Source of the DNA: Oscillospiraceae bacterium | Lineage (GTDB): Bacteria; Bacillota; Clostridia; Monoglobales; Monoglobaceae | Length of the DNA stretch: 64,000 bases | Reading direction: 5' to 3' | Assembly: GCA_015068605.1 (NCBI GenBank) | Contig: SVKF01000009.1 | Location: 1 to 64,000, forward strand | In this document: one piece after another, positions 17,984 to 25,726 of the stretch | Layout of the letters: the number at the start of each line of letters is the position of its first letter | How positions within the stretch are numbered: the stretch's first letter is position 1 | The notes under the pieces: model-generated | What the model was told of the DNA's origin: nothing | The model's input: the letters and a program-made list of their open reading frames with translations, nothing else | The model's database searches: none | Translations under genes and position numbers: made by a program

Positions 17984-19492
17984 ATGGGAGAAATTTTAGC
18001 ATTTGTTCTCTATTTTATCGCCATGCTTGGTATTGGAATATTCTTTTTCATTAAATCCAAGGATAACGGCGAGAAGGATTATTTTTTAGGCGGTCGTCAG
18101 ATGGGACCGTGGGTTACGGCTATGAGTGCTCAGGCTTCGGACATGAGTGCTTGGCTTTTGATGGGACTTCCGGGTTCTGTGTTGGCTTTTGGTTTGGGAA
18201 AGGCATGGATTGGTATTGGTCTTGCATTGGGAACAGCTCTAAACTGGATTTTAATTGCCAAAAGATTAAGAAAATTCTCAAAGGTATCGGGTGATTCAAT
18301 AACTCTTCCCCAGTATCTTTCAAATAGATTTGCAACAGCAAATCCTGCTCTTAAGATTATTTGCGCAGTTGTATTTATGGTGAGTTTTACTCTTTATGTT
18401 GCATCTGCATTTTCTGCAGGAAGTAAAGTCTTTGCGGATTTGTTTCCGGCTCTTGGAACTCAAAATGCAATGATAATCTTTGCGGTTATTATTCTTGTTT
18501 ATACATTCCTCGGCGGATATAAGGCGGTTTGCTGGACTGACTTCTTCCAGGGGATTTTGATACTTGTTGCATTGCTTGCAGTTCCGATTGTTGTTTATAT
18601 GACAAAGAATTTTGATACAAATCAGCTTACAAATGTTTATTCGTATTTTGATGCAGGTAAAAAAGAAACTGTTGAATGTGTATTTAATACAAATCTTTTC
18701 TCAGCATCATGGCAGGAAATTCTCGAAGGAATTGGTTGGGGACTTGGATATTTCGGTATGCCTCATATCCTTGTTCGTTTTATGAGCATTGAAAAGCCGA
18801 GTATGGTTAAAAAGAGCGCAACAGTTGCGATTGTTTGGGTAGTTATAACTCTCTTTGCGGCAGTTATGATTGCATATTTAGGCAGAATGGTTATCGGAGA
18901 AAAACTCTTGTCAAATGGTCAGCAGGAACTTATATTTGTTAAACTTGCAAGAGAATTGTTCCCCGGATTTATTGCGGGAATACTCTTGGCGGCAATTATT
19001 GCGGCATCAATGTCAACTGCTGATTCACAGCTTTTGGTTGCATCTTCATCCTTTACAAGTGATATATATAAGCCCATTATAAGAAAGAACGCTTCAGATA
19101 AGGAGCTTTTATGGGTGGGAAGAATAGTTGTTATTATCGTTTCCGTAGTTGCATTCTTTATCGCAAACAGTAAAGGTGAGGGCGCACAGGCGGTTATGGA
19201 TATGGTTTCAAATGCGTGGGCGCTCTTTGGCGGTGCTTTTGGACCGGTTGTTATTCTTTCACTTTTCTGGAAGAGATTTACATATCTTGGCGCAGTTTCG
19301 GGTATTGTTGCAGGAGCTGTTGTTGATATTGTGTGGCTTCTCATGCTTAAAGGAACCGGAATTTACGAGATAATTCCTGCGTTTATTGTAGGGTTTATTG
19401 TTAGCGTTGTGGTTTCTCTTATCGACAAAAAACCGTCACAGGAAATTATTGCTATTTATGAAAAAGCAACAGATAACAGTATAGATGACTAA
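17984..19492 (+). CDS. putP: sodium/solute symporter, PutP-like (SSS family)
   Basis: 502 residues from the ATG at 17984 (AGAGGT upstream). About 13 transmembrane segments. The N-terminal DYFLGGRQMGPWVTAMSAQA and SDMSAWLLMGLPG segments match the sodium- and substrate-binding helices of PutP, and AASMSTADSQLLVASS (helix 8) holds the second sodium site. Length matches the proline symporter (about 500). It imports proline or a related solute with sodium. The exact substrate is inferred from PutP-like residues only. It has its own promoter and terminator. Confidence 0.88.
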   Translation: MGEILAFVLYFIAMLGIGIFFFIKSKDNGEKDYFLGGRQMGPWVTAMSAQASDMSAWLLMGLPGSVLAFGLGKAWIGIGLALGTALNWILIAKRLRKFSKVSGDSITLPQYLSNRFATANPALKIICAVVFMVSFTLYVASAFSAGSKVFADLFPALGTQNAMIIFAVIILVYTFLGGYKAVCWTDFFQGILILVALLAVPIVVYMTKNFDTNQLTNVYSYFDAGKKETVECVFNTNLFSASWQEILEGIGWGLGYFGMPHILVRFMSIEKPSMVKKSATVAIVWVVITLFAAVMIAYLGRMVIGEKLLSNGQQELIFVKLARELFPGFIAGILLAAIIAASMSTADSQLLVASSSFTSDIYKPIIRKNASDKELLWVGRIVVIIVSVVAFFIANSKGEGAQAVMDMVSNAWALFGGAFGPVVILSLFWKRFTYLGAVSGIVAGAVVDIVWLLMLKGTGIYEIIPAFIVGFIVSVVVSLIDKKPSQEIIAIYEKATDNSIDD

Positions 19493-19500
19493 ATAAGTTT

Positions 19501-19530
19501 CAAGCTGTGGCATTTGCCACAGCTTGTTAT
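19501..19530 (+). terminator. hairpin after the symporter gene
   Basis: CAAGCTGTGGCA (19501-19512) and TGCCACAGCTTG (19515-19526) are perfect complements around a tight centre, followed by TTAT. The T-run is short, so it is a modest terminator. Confidence 0.6.
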
Positions 19531-19552
19531 AACATAAAAAGGAGAGATAGAT

Positions 19553-20278
19553 ATGAAAATTTTGATTGTGCGTCATGCGGAGCCTGATTATTCCATTGAT
19601 TCATTGACAGAAAAAGGTTGGAAAGAGGCGGAATATCTTTCTGAGCGATTAGAAAAAATGGATATCAAGGATATATATGTTTCTCCTTTGGGAAGAGCGA
19701 AGGATACTGCATCATTCACCCTCAAAAAGCTTGGGAAAGCTGCAACGGAATGTGATTGGCTCAGGGAATTTCCCACAAGAGTTGCAAAGCCGAACAAGGA
19801 GGATGGCATTGCCTGGGATTGGCTTCCTGCCGACTGGTCGGGCGTTGACGATTTTTATGATGTTTCAAAATGGATGAATTACGAATGCTTTAAAAATTCT
19901 GAAATTGCAAAAGATTATGAGAAAGTTGCAAATGGAATTGATAAGATTTTGGCAAATCATGGATATGTGCGTGATGGGCGTATATACAGAGCGGAAAATG
20001 CGAATAATGATACTATTGCATTATTCTGTCATTTTGGTGTTGAATGTGTAATTTTGAGCCATATTTTAAATATTTCTCCAATGCAACTGTGGCATGGTTT
20101 TTGTGCACTCCCTTCTTCTGTTACAACGGTTGTAACGGAAGAAAGAAGAAAAGGAATTGCTTATTTCAGAACTTGCGGATTTGGTGATTTGTCTCACCTC
20201 TATGCAAAAGGTGAAGAGCCGTCATTTGCTGCCCGTTTTTGCGAATGCTACGATAATGAAGATGAAAGAAGGGACTAA
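19553..20278 (+). CDS. histidine phosphatase family protein
   Basis: 241 residues of the phosphoglycerate-mutase-like superfamily. The phosphorylated histidine is in LIVRHAEPD at residues 4-12; a second conserved Arg/Ser block is YVSPLGRAKDTA near 42, and the second catalytic histidine lies in IALFCHFGVE near 163. Such enzymes act on sugar phosphates, nucleotides or phosphoproteins; no substrate can be named. AAAAGGAGAG precedes the start. It is the last protein gene before the tRNA pair. Confidence 0.85.
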   Translation: MKILIVRHAEPDYSIDSLTEKGWKEAEYLSERLEKMDIKDIYVSPLGRAKDTASFTLKKLGKAATECDWLREFPTRVAKPNKEDGIAWDWLPADWSGVDDFYDVSKWMNYECFKNSEIAKDYEKVANGIDKILANHGYVRDGRIYRAENANNDTIALFCHFGVECVILSHILNISPMQLWHGFCALPSSVTTVVTEERRKGIAYFRTCGFGDLSHLYAKGEEPSFAARFCECYDNEDERRD

Positions 20279-20320
20279 ATAAACATTTTCAAATTTTTTG
20301 AAAAAATTTTGAAAAAAGTC

Positions 20321-20349
20321 TTGACAAATGGAAAAATAAGTAGTATACT
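20321..20349 (+). promoter_or_regulatory. promoter of the tRNA-Leu/tRNA-Gln unit
   Basis: A perfect TTGACA (20321-20326), 17-bp spacer and TATACT (20344-20349), 32 bp before the first tRNA. This is the strong form expected for stable RNA genes. Confidence 0.9.
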
Positions 20350-20381
20350 ATAAAAGCTGACTCGGTCAGACAAGTGAATAT

Positions 20382-20466
20382 GCGAGCATGCTGGAATAGG
20401 CAGACAGGCACGTTTGAGGGGCGTGTGTCAACCGACGTGTGGGTTCAAGTCCCACTGCTCGCACCA
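20382..20466 (+). tRNA. tRNA-Leu (GAG)
   Basis: 85 nt with encoded CCA (20464-20466). The acceptor stem GCGAGCA (20382-20388) pairs with TGCTCGC (20456-20462). The anticodon stem CACGT/GCGTG encloses loop TTGAGGG, giving anticodon GAG at 20416-20418. A long variable arm and the T-arm loop TTCAAGT confirm a class II tRNA for leucine. Confidence 0.96.
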
Positions 20467-20515
20467 AATTTCCTTTATCGTTTCCGAGCGAGGATTCGGG
20501 AAAGGATTTTTATAT

Positions 20516-20589
20516 TGCCGGATTGTGTAAAGGTAGCACGACAGACTCTGACTCTGTTTGTCTGGGTTCGAATCCTAGTCCGGCAGCCA
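20516..20589 (+). tRNA. tRNA-Gln (CTG)
   Basis: 74 nt with encoded CCA (20587-20589). Acceptor stem TGCCGGA (20516-20522) pairs with TCCGGCA (20579-20585). Anticodon stem ACAGA/TCTGT (20541-20545, 20553-20557) encloses CTCTGAC, anticodon CTG at 20548-20550. T-loop TTCGAAT is intact. It reads the glutamine codon CAG. Confidence 0.95.
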
Positions 20590-20592
20590 AAT

Positions 20593-20635
20593 AAGAACGG
20601 TTATTTTGATACAATAATCGTTCTTTTATTTTTGT
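20593..20635 (+). terminator. terminator after the tRNA pair
   Basis: AAGAACGGTTATT (20593-20605) pairs with AATAATCGTTCTT (20613-20625), one G-U pair, then a T-rich tail. Confidence 0.85.
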
Positions 20636-20700
20636 CTCAAAAGCCTTGATTTTACTAGGTTTTTAGCATTTTATAGTTTTTTGAAATATCTATAAAAGAT

Positions 20701-20738
20701 GCCATAAGGATGATTTTTAATTCCTTATGGCTTTTTTA
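20701..20738 (+). terminator. second terminator at the edge of the accessory island
   Basis: GCCATAAGGA (20701-20710) pairs perfectly with TCCTTATGGC (20722-20731), followed by six T. No gene lies between it and the tRNA terminator; it may be the end of a lost gene. Apart from these two hairpins and the promoter at 20815 the stretch 20590-20881 holds nothing I can support. Confidence 0.75.
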
Positions 20739-20814
20739 CTACTTTTGTTAAAGTAATCGTTTAATTTATGGGTAATCGTTCAAATATTAAAATCGTTGTA
20801 TATGGTCACATATA

Positions 20815-20843
20815 TTGAATTTTTATTATATTTGTGATATAAT
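20815..20843 (+). promoter_or_regulatory. promoter of the orphan gene at 20882
   Basis: TTGAAT (20815-20820), 17-bp spacer, TATAAT (20838-20843), about 30 nt before the likely start codon. Confidence 0.65.
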
Positions 20844-20881
20844 TTTTATTAATAACAGTACTTGTGATAGGATTTTATTAT

Positions 20882-21925
20882 ATGGATGATAAGAAATTTA
20901 GAATAACAAATGAGATAATCAATGATGCTTTTTGGTTGAGCTACATATTGGAAATAAAACGTAGGATTACAGATTATAATCAAAAAGAAATATTGAGTTT
21001 TTTTCTACTTGCTTTCTCATCCGTTTTTTGCGATGAAACTATTTCTGCCGGATACGGTGGAATGGGTGAAAACACAGTTACGACTGAGAAGGAGATAAGC
21101 GATTTTAGAAATAAGAATCTAAAGAGTTGCTTTAAATCTACTTCAAGAACAGCAAAAAGCACTATTGACGAAATGGGTGTAAATTTAGAAAACTATGTCT
21201 TTGATTTAGTTTTGTTTATGAATGACTCTAAAATAATTGATATAAATTTTCGAAGTTGGGATTTAAACAAAGAAGAAAAGTCGAAATTATTGGAATGTGT
21301 AATTTCTACACCAAATGCATGGATGGAAAGCCTTATGCCAGACTTGTACGAAACCATGCTTGAAATGATGAAAGAGCAAACGGAAATTCATATTAATAGA
21401 GTATCAAATTGCTCTATAGATAAAAAATCATATTCTTCATATAAGTTATTTTCAAAAGCAACATTGAGTTCGGATGATAAACTATACATACTTCAACGAT
21501 ATGGTCTTGTGCAGTTAATAAAATTTGTTGATGCTTTATTTGAGAATAATGTTTCATTTTCTTGTAACAAGCTGAAGTTTGAGTCTGAAAGATTTATTAT
21601 GAAATGTAAAGCTTCGTTAATTGAAATGTTTTATAACGATTCAAAGAACAATAATAGCATTTCGGTTTTAAAAGATATTTTTGCACTTAACGAAAGTGTT
21701 ATCCCCTCTAATTTTTATGCTTTGAACAGAAAAATTAGAGATAATCTACATTATGGTGATTATCACTATTTAACAGAGGAAGAATGGCTATTAACGAAAA
21801 AGTATCAAGATGTTTACATAGAAAATGTAGTAAATGTTTTTGACAGCAAGCTTTACTTGAATTTTGGTACGGGATATAAATTAGGTCTGACATTAGCAAA
21901 AATTCAAAAATGGTGTGCTGAATAG
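20882..21925 (+). CDS. orphan protein with possible HEPN-type motif
   Basis: 347 residues from the ATG at 20882, with AGGA about 10 nt upstream; a GTG at 20864 is in frame but lacks a site. I recognise no family. It is largely helical, acidic and lysine-rich, without signal peptide or membrane segment, so cytosolic. Near the C-terminus RKIRDNLHYG has the R-X6-H spacing and the RDN-L-H context of HEPN ribonuclease motifs, followed by an acidic helix (YLTEEEWLLTKKYQD). HEPN proteins often serve as RNA-cutting effectors in antiviral and toxin systems. The gene has its own promoter and lies 53 bp ahead of the zinc-ribbon/nuclease gene, with which it may form a two-gene unit. The HEPN reading is my inference. 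Confidence 0.65.
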   Translation: MDDKKFRITNEIINDAFWLSYILEIKRRITDYNQKEILSFFLLAFSSVFCDETISAGYGGMGENTVTTEKEISDFRNKNLKSCFKSTSRTAKSTIDEMGVNLENYVFDLVLFMNDSKIIDINFRSWDLNKEEKSKLLECVISTPNAWMESLMPDLYETMLEMMKEQTEIHINRVSNCSIDKKSYSSYKLFSKATLSSDDKLYILQRYGLVQLIKFVDALFENNVSFSCNKLKFESERFIMKCKASLIEMFYNDSKNNNSISVLKDIFALNESVIPSNFYALNRKIRDNLHYGDYHYLTEEEWLLTKKYQDVYIENVVNVFDSKLYLNFGTGYKLGLTLAKIQKWCAE

Positions 21926-21978
21926 AACAAGTTTCCGAACTGAAATTTTATATAAAAGTTTAGAAAGGAGTGGGTATT

Positions 21979-23643
21979 GTGGCAGAAAAAAAAGAAAAAA
22001 GATATGTGAGCGATAATGCTCAACTTATGACTGAATGGAACTGGGAAAAGAATAACGAATTAGGCTTTAATCCAAACACTTTATCTCTTGGTAGCGGGAA
22101 AAATGCATGGTGGAAATGCAGTAAAGGTCATGAGTGGCAAGCAGTGATAAAAAACAGAACCCTTGGGCGCGAATGTCCTTATTGTTCGGGCAAAAAAGTT
22201 TTAAAAGGATATAATGATTTGCAAAGTATTAACCCTACTTTAGCAACAGAGTGGAATTATGAAAAGAATGGTGATTTAAAGCCGCAAAATTTCACCGCAA
22301 ATAGCGGACAAAAAGTGTGGTGGAAATGTAGCAAAGGACACGAATGGCAAGCAATAATAGCCAATAGAAATAGAGGAAGTTCCTGCCCGTACTGTTCGGG
22401 AAGAAATGCTGTTAAATTTGAAAACGATTTACAAACAGTTAATCCATCTTTAGCGAAAGAATGGAATTACGAGAAAAATGATGGATTAACACCTATGGAT
22501 GTGAAGCCCCATAGTGGGAAAAAAGTATGGTGGAAGTGTAATAAAGGACATGAGTGGCAGGCAATGATAAATAGTAGAAATAGTGGAATTGGCTGTCCTG
22601 TCTGTCATTCTGAGAAAAATACTTCTTTCCCCGAATATGCGATTCTGTATTATCTAAGGAAGCATAATTTAGACGTAATACATTCATACAGAGATAAAGG
22701 ATATGAATTAGACATTTATATCCCATCTAAAAAAATTGCTATTGAATATGATGGGGGCTTTTGGCACGAAAACAAAACAAAAAAAGACTTGGAGAAAAAT
22801 CTAAAGTGCTATAAAGATGGAGTTAGATTATATAGAATAAGAGAGGAACTACCCCTGTTGAACGACAGCTCCATAGAATTTGTCGTCAAAAAAAGTCGAA
22901 AAGATTTGTCAAAAACACTTAAAGAAATTTTAGGTGAAATAATTGGAGCTACCATTGACGTTGACATAGAAAGAGATTTTATTGCCATAGAAAATTTGCG
23001 GGAATACACGGAAAAACACAGTTCTTTTTTGTTTTCTAATCCAGAAATAGCAAACGAATGGAATTATGAGAAAAACGGAAACTTAAGACCAGAACATTTT
23101 ACGATGAATAGTAATAAAAAAGTATGGTGGAAGTGTAGCAAAGGACATGAATGGCAAGCAACGATAAATAGTAGGAACAAAGGGAATGGTTGTCCGTATT
23201 GTTCAAGTCGATATGCCATTAAAGGTGAAAATGATTTGCAAACAGTTAATCCAACTTTATCGAAAGAATGGGATTTTGAAAAGAATAAAGGATTATCTCC
23301 TTGGGATGTCTCGCCTAATAGTAATAAAAAGGTATGGTGGAAGTGTAGCAAAGGACATAAGTGGCAAGCGACGATATCAGATAGGAATAGCGGCAAGGGA
23401 TGCCCATATTGCTCAGGTCGATATGCCGTTAAAGGTGAAACCGATTTGCAAACAGTTAATCCAACTTTATCGAAAGAATGGGATTACGAGAAAAATGATG
23501 GATTAACACCTATGGATGTCCTACCCAATAGTTCTAAAAAAGTATGGTGGAAGTGTAGTAAAGGGCATGAATGGCAGGCAATAGTATCAAACAGAAACAA
23601 AGGAAGTGGATGCCCGTATTGCTCAGGTCGGAAAAAGCAATAA
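21979..23643 (+). CDS. six-zinc-ribbon protein with central nuclease-like domain
   Basis: 554 residues starting at the GTG at 21979, placed by GAAAGGAG 8 nt upstream. Six copies of a roughly 70-residue unit open at tryptophans 20, 92, 162, 361, 431 and 501. Each has W(N/D)-EKN, then WWKCSKGHEWQA and CPYCSG, so each has a pair of CXnC...CX2C zinc ligands, resembling the PF14311 zinc-ribbon family. Between units 3 and 4 (about residues 215-330) lies a domain with E219, D245 in YELDIYIP and E256/D258 in AIEYDGGFWH, the pattern of Vsr/DUF559-type PD-(D/E)xK nucleases. The likely role is nicking or cutting nucleic acid recognised by the ribbons. Its place in an island suggests defence or mobile-element function. 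Confidence 0.82.
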   Translation: MAEKKEKRYVSDNAQLMTEWNWEKNNELGFNPNTLSLGSGKNAWWKCSKGHEWQAVIKNRTLGRECPYCSGKKVLKGYNDLQSINPTLATEWNYEKNGDLKPQNFTANSGQKVWWKCSKGHEWQAIIANRNRGSSCPYCSGRNAVKFENDLQTVNPSLAKEWNYEKNDGLTPMDVKPHSGKKVWWKCNKGHEWQAMINSRNSGIGCPVCHSEKNTSFPEYAILYYLRKHNLDVIHSYRDKGYELDIYIPSKKIAIEYDGGFWHENKTKKDLEKNLKCYKDGVRLYRIREELPLLNDSSIEFVVKKSRKDLSKTLKEILGEIIGATIDVDIERDFIAIENLREYTEKHSSFLFSNPEIANEWNYEKNGNLRPEHFTMNSNKKVWWKCSKGHEWQATINSRNKGNGCPYCSSRYAIKGENDLQTVNPTLSKEWDFEKNKGLSPWDVSPNSNKKVWWKCSKGHKWQATISDRNSGKGCPYCSGRYAVKGETDLQTVNPTLSKEWDYEKNDGLTPMDVLPNSSKKVWWKCSKGHEWQAIVSNRNKGSGCPYCSGRKKQ

Positions 23644-23660
23644 TATATAAAAAGAGAAAG

Positions 23661-23700
23661 AGACCCCCACGATTTTCAAATGACCCCACGATATAGTGGC
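23661..23700. repeat. possible IS21-type terminal repeat remnant
   Basis: GACCCCCACGAT (23662-23673) and GACCCCACGAT (23682-23692) are two spaced near-copies, resembling the repeated transposase-binding sites at the ends of IS21-family elements. A piece of an IS21-type transposase lies 2 kb away at 25727. The identification is from general pattern memory only. Confidence 0.35.
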
Positions 23701-23750
23701 GAAAAGACAAATTTAGTTATTGTATTAAAATATGCATTCTTATCCAAATA

Positions 23751-23788
23751 AAAAACCTCTTTTGTCTACCAAGACAAGAGAGGTTTTT
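23751..23788. terminator. bidirectional terminator
   Basis: AAAAACCTCTTTTGTCT (23751-23767) pairs with 23772-23788 over 17 bp with one G-U pair; A-run before and T-run after allow use from either strand. It closes the zinc-ribbon gene. Confidence 0.85.
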
Positions 23789-23790
23789 TA

Positions 23791-23935
23791 TAATGATATC
23801 CGTTCCCCGCGGTTACGAATGATATATCTCCGATATGATATCTGCTTCGCAGATGATATACGCTTCGCGTATGAAGGAACGGATATTATATCATATTTTC
23901 ACAAAGTGGAAATATATCATATTGTGAAAGTATCG
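23791..23935. repeat. array of small hairpins inside a larger stem (intergenic palindromic element)
   Basis: An outer stem GATATCCGTTCC (23795-23806) / GGAACGGATATT (23876-23887) encloses three tiny hairpins: ATATC-TCC-GATAT (23824-23836), ATCTGC-TTC-GCAGAT (23840-23854) and ATACGC-TTC-GCGTAT (23858-23872). A further stem ATATTTTCAC / GTGGAAATAT (23893-23915) follows outside. The arms vary while the spacing stays near 18 nt. No protein is encoded. It looks like a miniature palindromic element or structured RNA, possibly dispersed elsewhere in the genome. Confidence 0.65.
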
Positions 23936-24117
23936 TCATTTTACTGAAGGATGAAGGAAACTGAATCGATTTTACGATTCTTTTCTATTTATTCTTATTA
24001 TATATGACTTTATATAAAAATCATTCAGAAATATTCGGTTCTTCAGTAAATATTCCTTTTAGGGCTATGGCTTTTTTGAAAGGGGTTTACGGGGGAAACA
24101 AAACATTGGTAAAAACC

Positions 24118-24245
24118 GTGTTTGCAATGGCATCGTAGCAGGAATGTTGCGATGCTATTTTCATTGCACAAAATCTGAGGAGAGCTTTCTAAAAAGTAAT
24201 TCCACTGAAAACTTCTTTGATATATCAAACAACATTTCAGTGGAA
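24118..24245. repeat. two adjacent imperfect inverted repeats
   Basis: GCAATGGCATCGTAGC pairs imperfectly with the segment ending GATGCTATTTTCATTGC (about 24124-24167). TTCCACTGAAA (24200-24210) pairs perfectly with TTTCAGTGGAA (24235-24245) around the palindrome TTTGATATATCAAA (24216-24229). The 23936-24257 stretch has no gene I can support. The symmetric layout hints at an element end or a structured transcript. Confidence 0.45.
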
Positions 24246-24257
24246 AGGATGCGGAGA

Positions 24258-24296
24258 AGAAATGGTGCCAAGCAAATATATTGCCCGGCACCATTG
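24258..24296 (-). terminator. terminator of the DUF4143 ATPase gene
   Basis: AATGGTGCC and GGCACCATT form a perfect 9-bp stem with a partly paired interior, positioned just after the minus-strand stop codon at 24302. Confidence 0.55.
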
Positions 24297-24301
24297 TGCA
24301 G

Positions 24302-25525
24302 TTAGATCATCCAGATCGGAACGATGTAGTTTTCAGAATTGATAGCAGAGAGTTTAGGTCTCATACAGATGATAGCTCCATTGCCGCGAGGAACAGAAGC
24401 TTTATCCAAGAGGTTGAAAGCGCTGATTACCTCACTCCCCGGATTAACAGAACGCTTTATTTCCAGGGGATGGAGCGCGCCGTCACTTTCGATAACCATG
24501 TCTATTTCGTTAGAGTTGCTGTCGCGGTAGTACCATAACAGACATTCCTTGGCGTTGTTGTGATAGGACTTCAAAAGCTCGGATACAACAAAGTTTTCGA
24601 GAATATGTCCGTTAATAGCACCGTTTGCCAATATATCAGGAGAGGAGTAGCGTGTTAAATAAGCGACTAAACCGGTGTCAAAGAAATACATCTTAGGTGT
24701 TTTAACGGTACGCTTTAACAAATTGTTGGAATAGGGACGCAGGAAGAAAATTACATCAGACTTTTCAAGTACCTGCAACCAACGTTTTGCGGTGTCGTCG
24801 GATATTCCAACGTCCTGTGCGATATCGTGCACATTTAACATTTGTCCTGCACGACAAGCGGCAGCGCGAACAAAATCGCGGAACAGCAGCGGATCAGCAA
24901 GCTGCACCTGTTCTTTTACATCTCGATCAATATAGGTTTGCAAATAGCTGGAATAGAATACATCACGATCTGAAAACTTTCCACTTGCAAGACCGGGCAT
25001 AGAACCCTTCCATATACGGTCGTATATTTCCGCAATATCGGCAGAAGTATTTGTTTTTTCGCGTGCTTTCAGTGTTTCAAGTTCAAGTGTAAATGGTGTG
25101 CATTTTCCGGAGCCATAAATCTCGTGTTGAGACAGGCTGGACATGTGTAGAATAGCCACGCGACCGGCAAGAGATTCTTGTGCCAGTTCCATAAGCTTGA
25201 ATGCCTGAGAACCGGTGAGCCAATAGGTGCCGGGAGCAGCACCTTTGTCTATTTCCATTTTTATATAGGAGAAAAGCTCAGGCGCATATTGTACTTCATC
25301 AATCATGATGGGTGTGGAGTGCATCTGCAAAAACATTGCGGGATCGCGTTTTGCAAGACTTCGCTCGTCCATATCGTCGAGTGTTACATATTCGCGGTTA
25401 TCATCCATGAGCTGGCGTAAAACTGTTGTTTTGCCAACCTGACGTGGACCTGTGATCAAAATACATGAGTACTCTTTAGAAAGAGCAATAATTTTATCTT
25501 CAATATCTCTTTTGATATAAGCCAT
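24302..25525 (-). CDS. AAA-type ATPase with DUF4143 domain
   Basis: 407 residues. The N-terminal AAA_14 ATPase has Walker A GPRQVGKTTVL at residues 26-36 and Walker B PIMIDEVQYAP near 75. The C-terminal part (about 205-380) is a DUF4143 domain of restriction-enzyme-like fold, with ILENFVVSELLKS, WYYRDSNSNEIDMVIE and LHPLEIKRS (a D-x(n)-E-x-K nuclease-like pattern). The family is common as single accessory genes in gut bacteria; its role is unknown. A minus-strand GAGGAGG site and a near-perfect promoter stand upstream. Base composition is richer in GC than the flanking island genes, which points to a separate origin. Confidence 0.88.
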   Translation of the reverse strand: MAYIKRDIEDKIIALSKEYSCILITGPRQVGKTTVLRQLMDDNREYVTLDDMDERSLAKRDPAMFLQMHSTPIMIDEVQYAPELFSYIKMEIDKGAAPGTYWLTGSQAFKLMELAQESLAGRVAILHMSSLSQHEIYGSGKCTPFTLELETLKAREKTNTSADIAEIYDRIWKGSMPGLASGKFSDRDVFYSSYLQTYIDRDVKEQVQLADPLLFRDFVRAAACRAGQMLNVHDIAQDVGISDDTAKRWLQVLEKSDVIFFLRPYSNNLLKRTVKTPKMYFFDTGLVAYLTRYSSPDILANGAINGHILENFVVSELLKSYHNNAKECLLWYYRDSNSNEIDMVIESDGALHPLEIKRSVNPGSEVISAFNLLDKASVPRGNGAIICMRPKLSAINSENYIVPIWMI

Positions 25526-25561
25526 GATAAACCTCCTCAGGCAAATATTCGATACAATCGT

Positions 25562-25590
25562 ATTTTAGCATAAATTTTAAATTTTGTCAA
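25562..25590 (-). promoter_or_regulatory. promoter of the DUF4143 ATPase gene
   Basis: On the minus strand TTGACA (complement at 25585-25590), 17-bp spacer and TAAAAT (complement at 25562-25567). Confidence 0.75.
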
Positions 25591-25616
25591 GGCTATTATA
25601 AGATGTAATTGTATTT

Positions 25617-25722
25617 TTGCCTAAATGGTTAAAAATATGATATAATTTCCTTGAAGGGAGTGATGCCTAATGAAAGTATTAAACTAAGACGGATAAATCA
25701 TAAAAAAGAAGGAGGATTTTAG
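25617..25722 (+). other. promoter with short leader peptide-like frame
   Basis: TTGCCT (25617-25622), 18-bp spacer and TATAAT (25641-25646) are followed by GAAGGGAG and a 19-codon frame from ATG 25663 to TAG 25722 (begins MPNESIKLRR). It may be the surviving 5' end of a lost gene whose remainder was replaced by the IS21 fragment. Confidence 0.45.
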
Positions 25723-25726
25723 TTGC

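Noticed and set aside
20374-20649. 91-codon reading frame across the tRNA region
   Set aside because: It runs through both tRNA genes, whose cloverleaf stems and CCA ends are clear; no ribosome site or protein pattern.
23820-23875. CRISPR array
   Set aside because: The periodic units are palindromes of differing sequence with three-base loops, not identical repeats separated by unique spacers; no cas genes nearby.
24043-24294. 83-codon minus-strand frame, and a plus-strand frame with two stops, after the hairpin array
   Set aside because: No start site or recognisable family; the region is dominated by inverted repeats.
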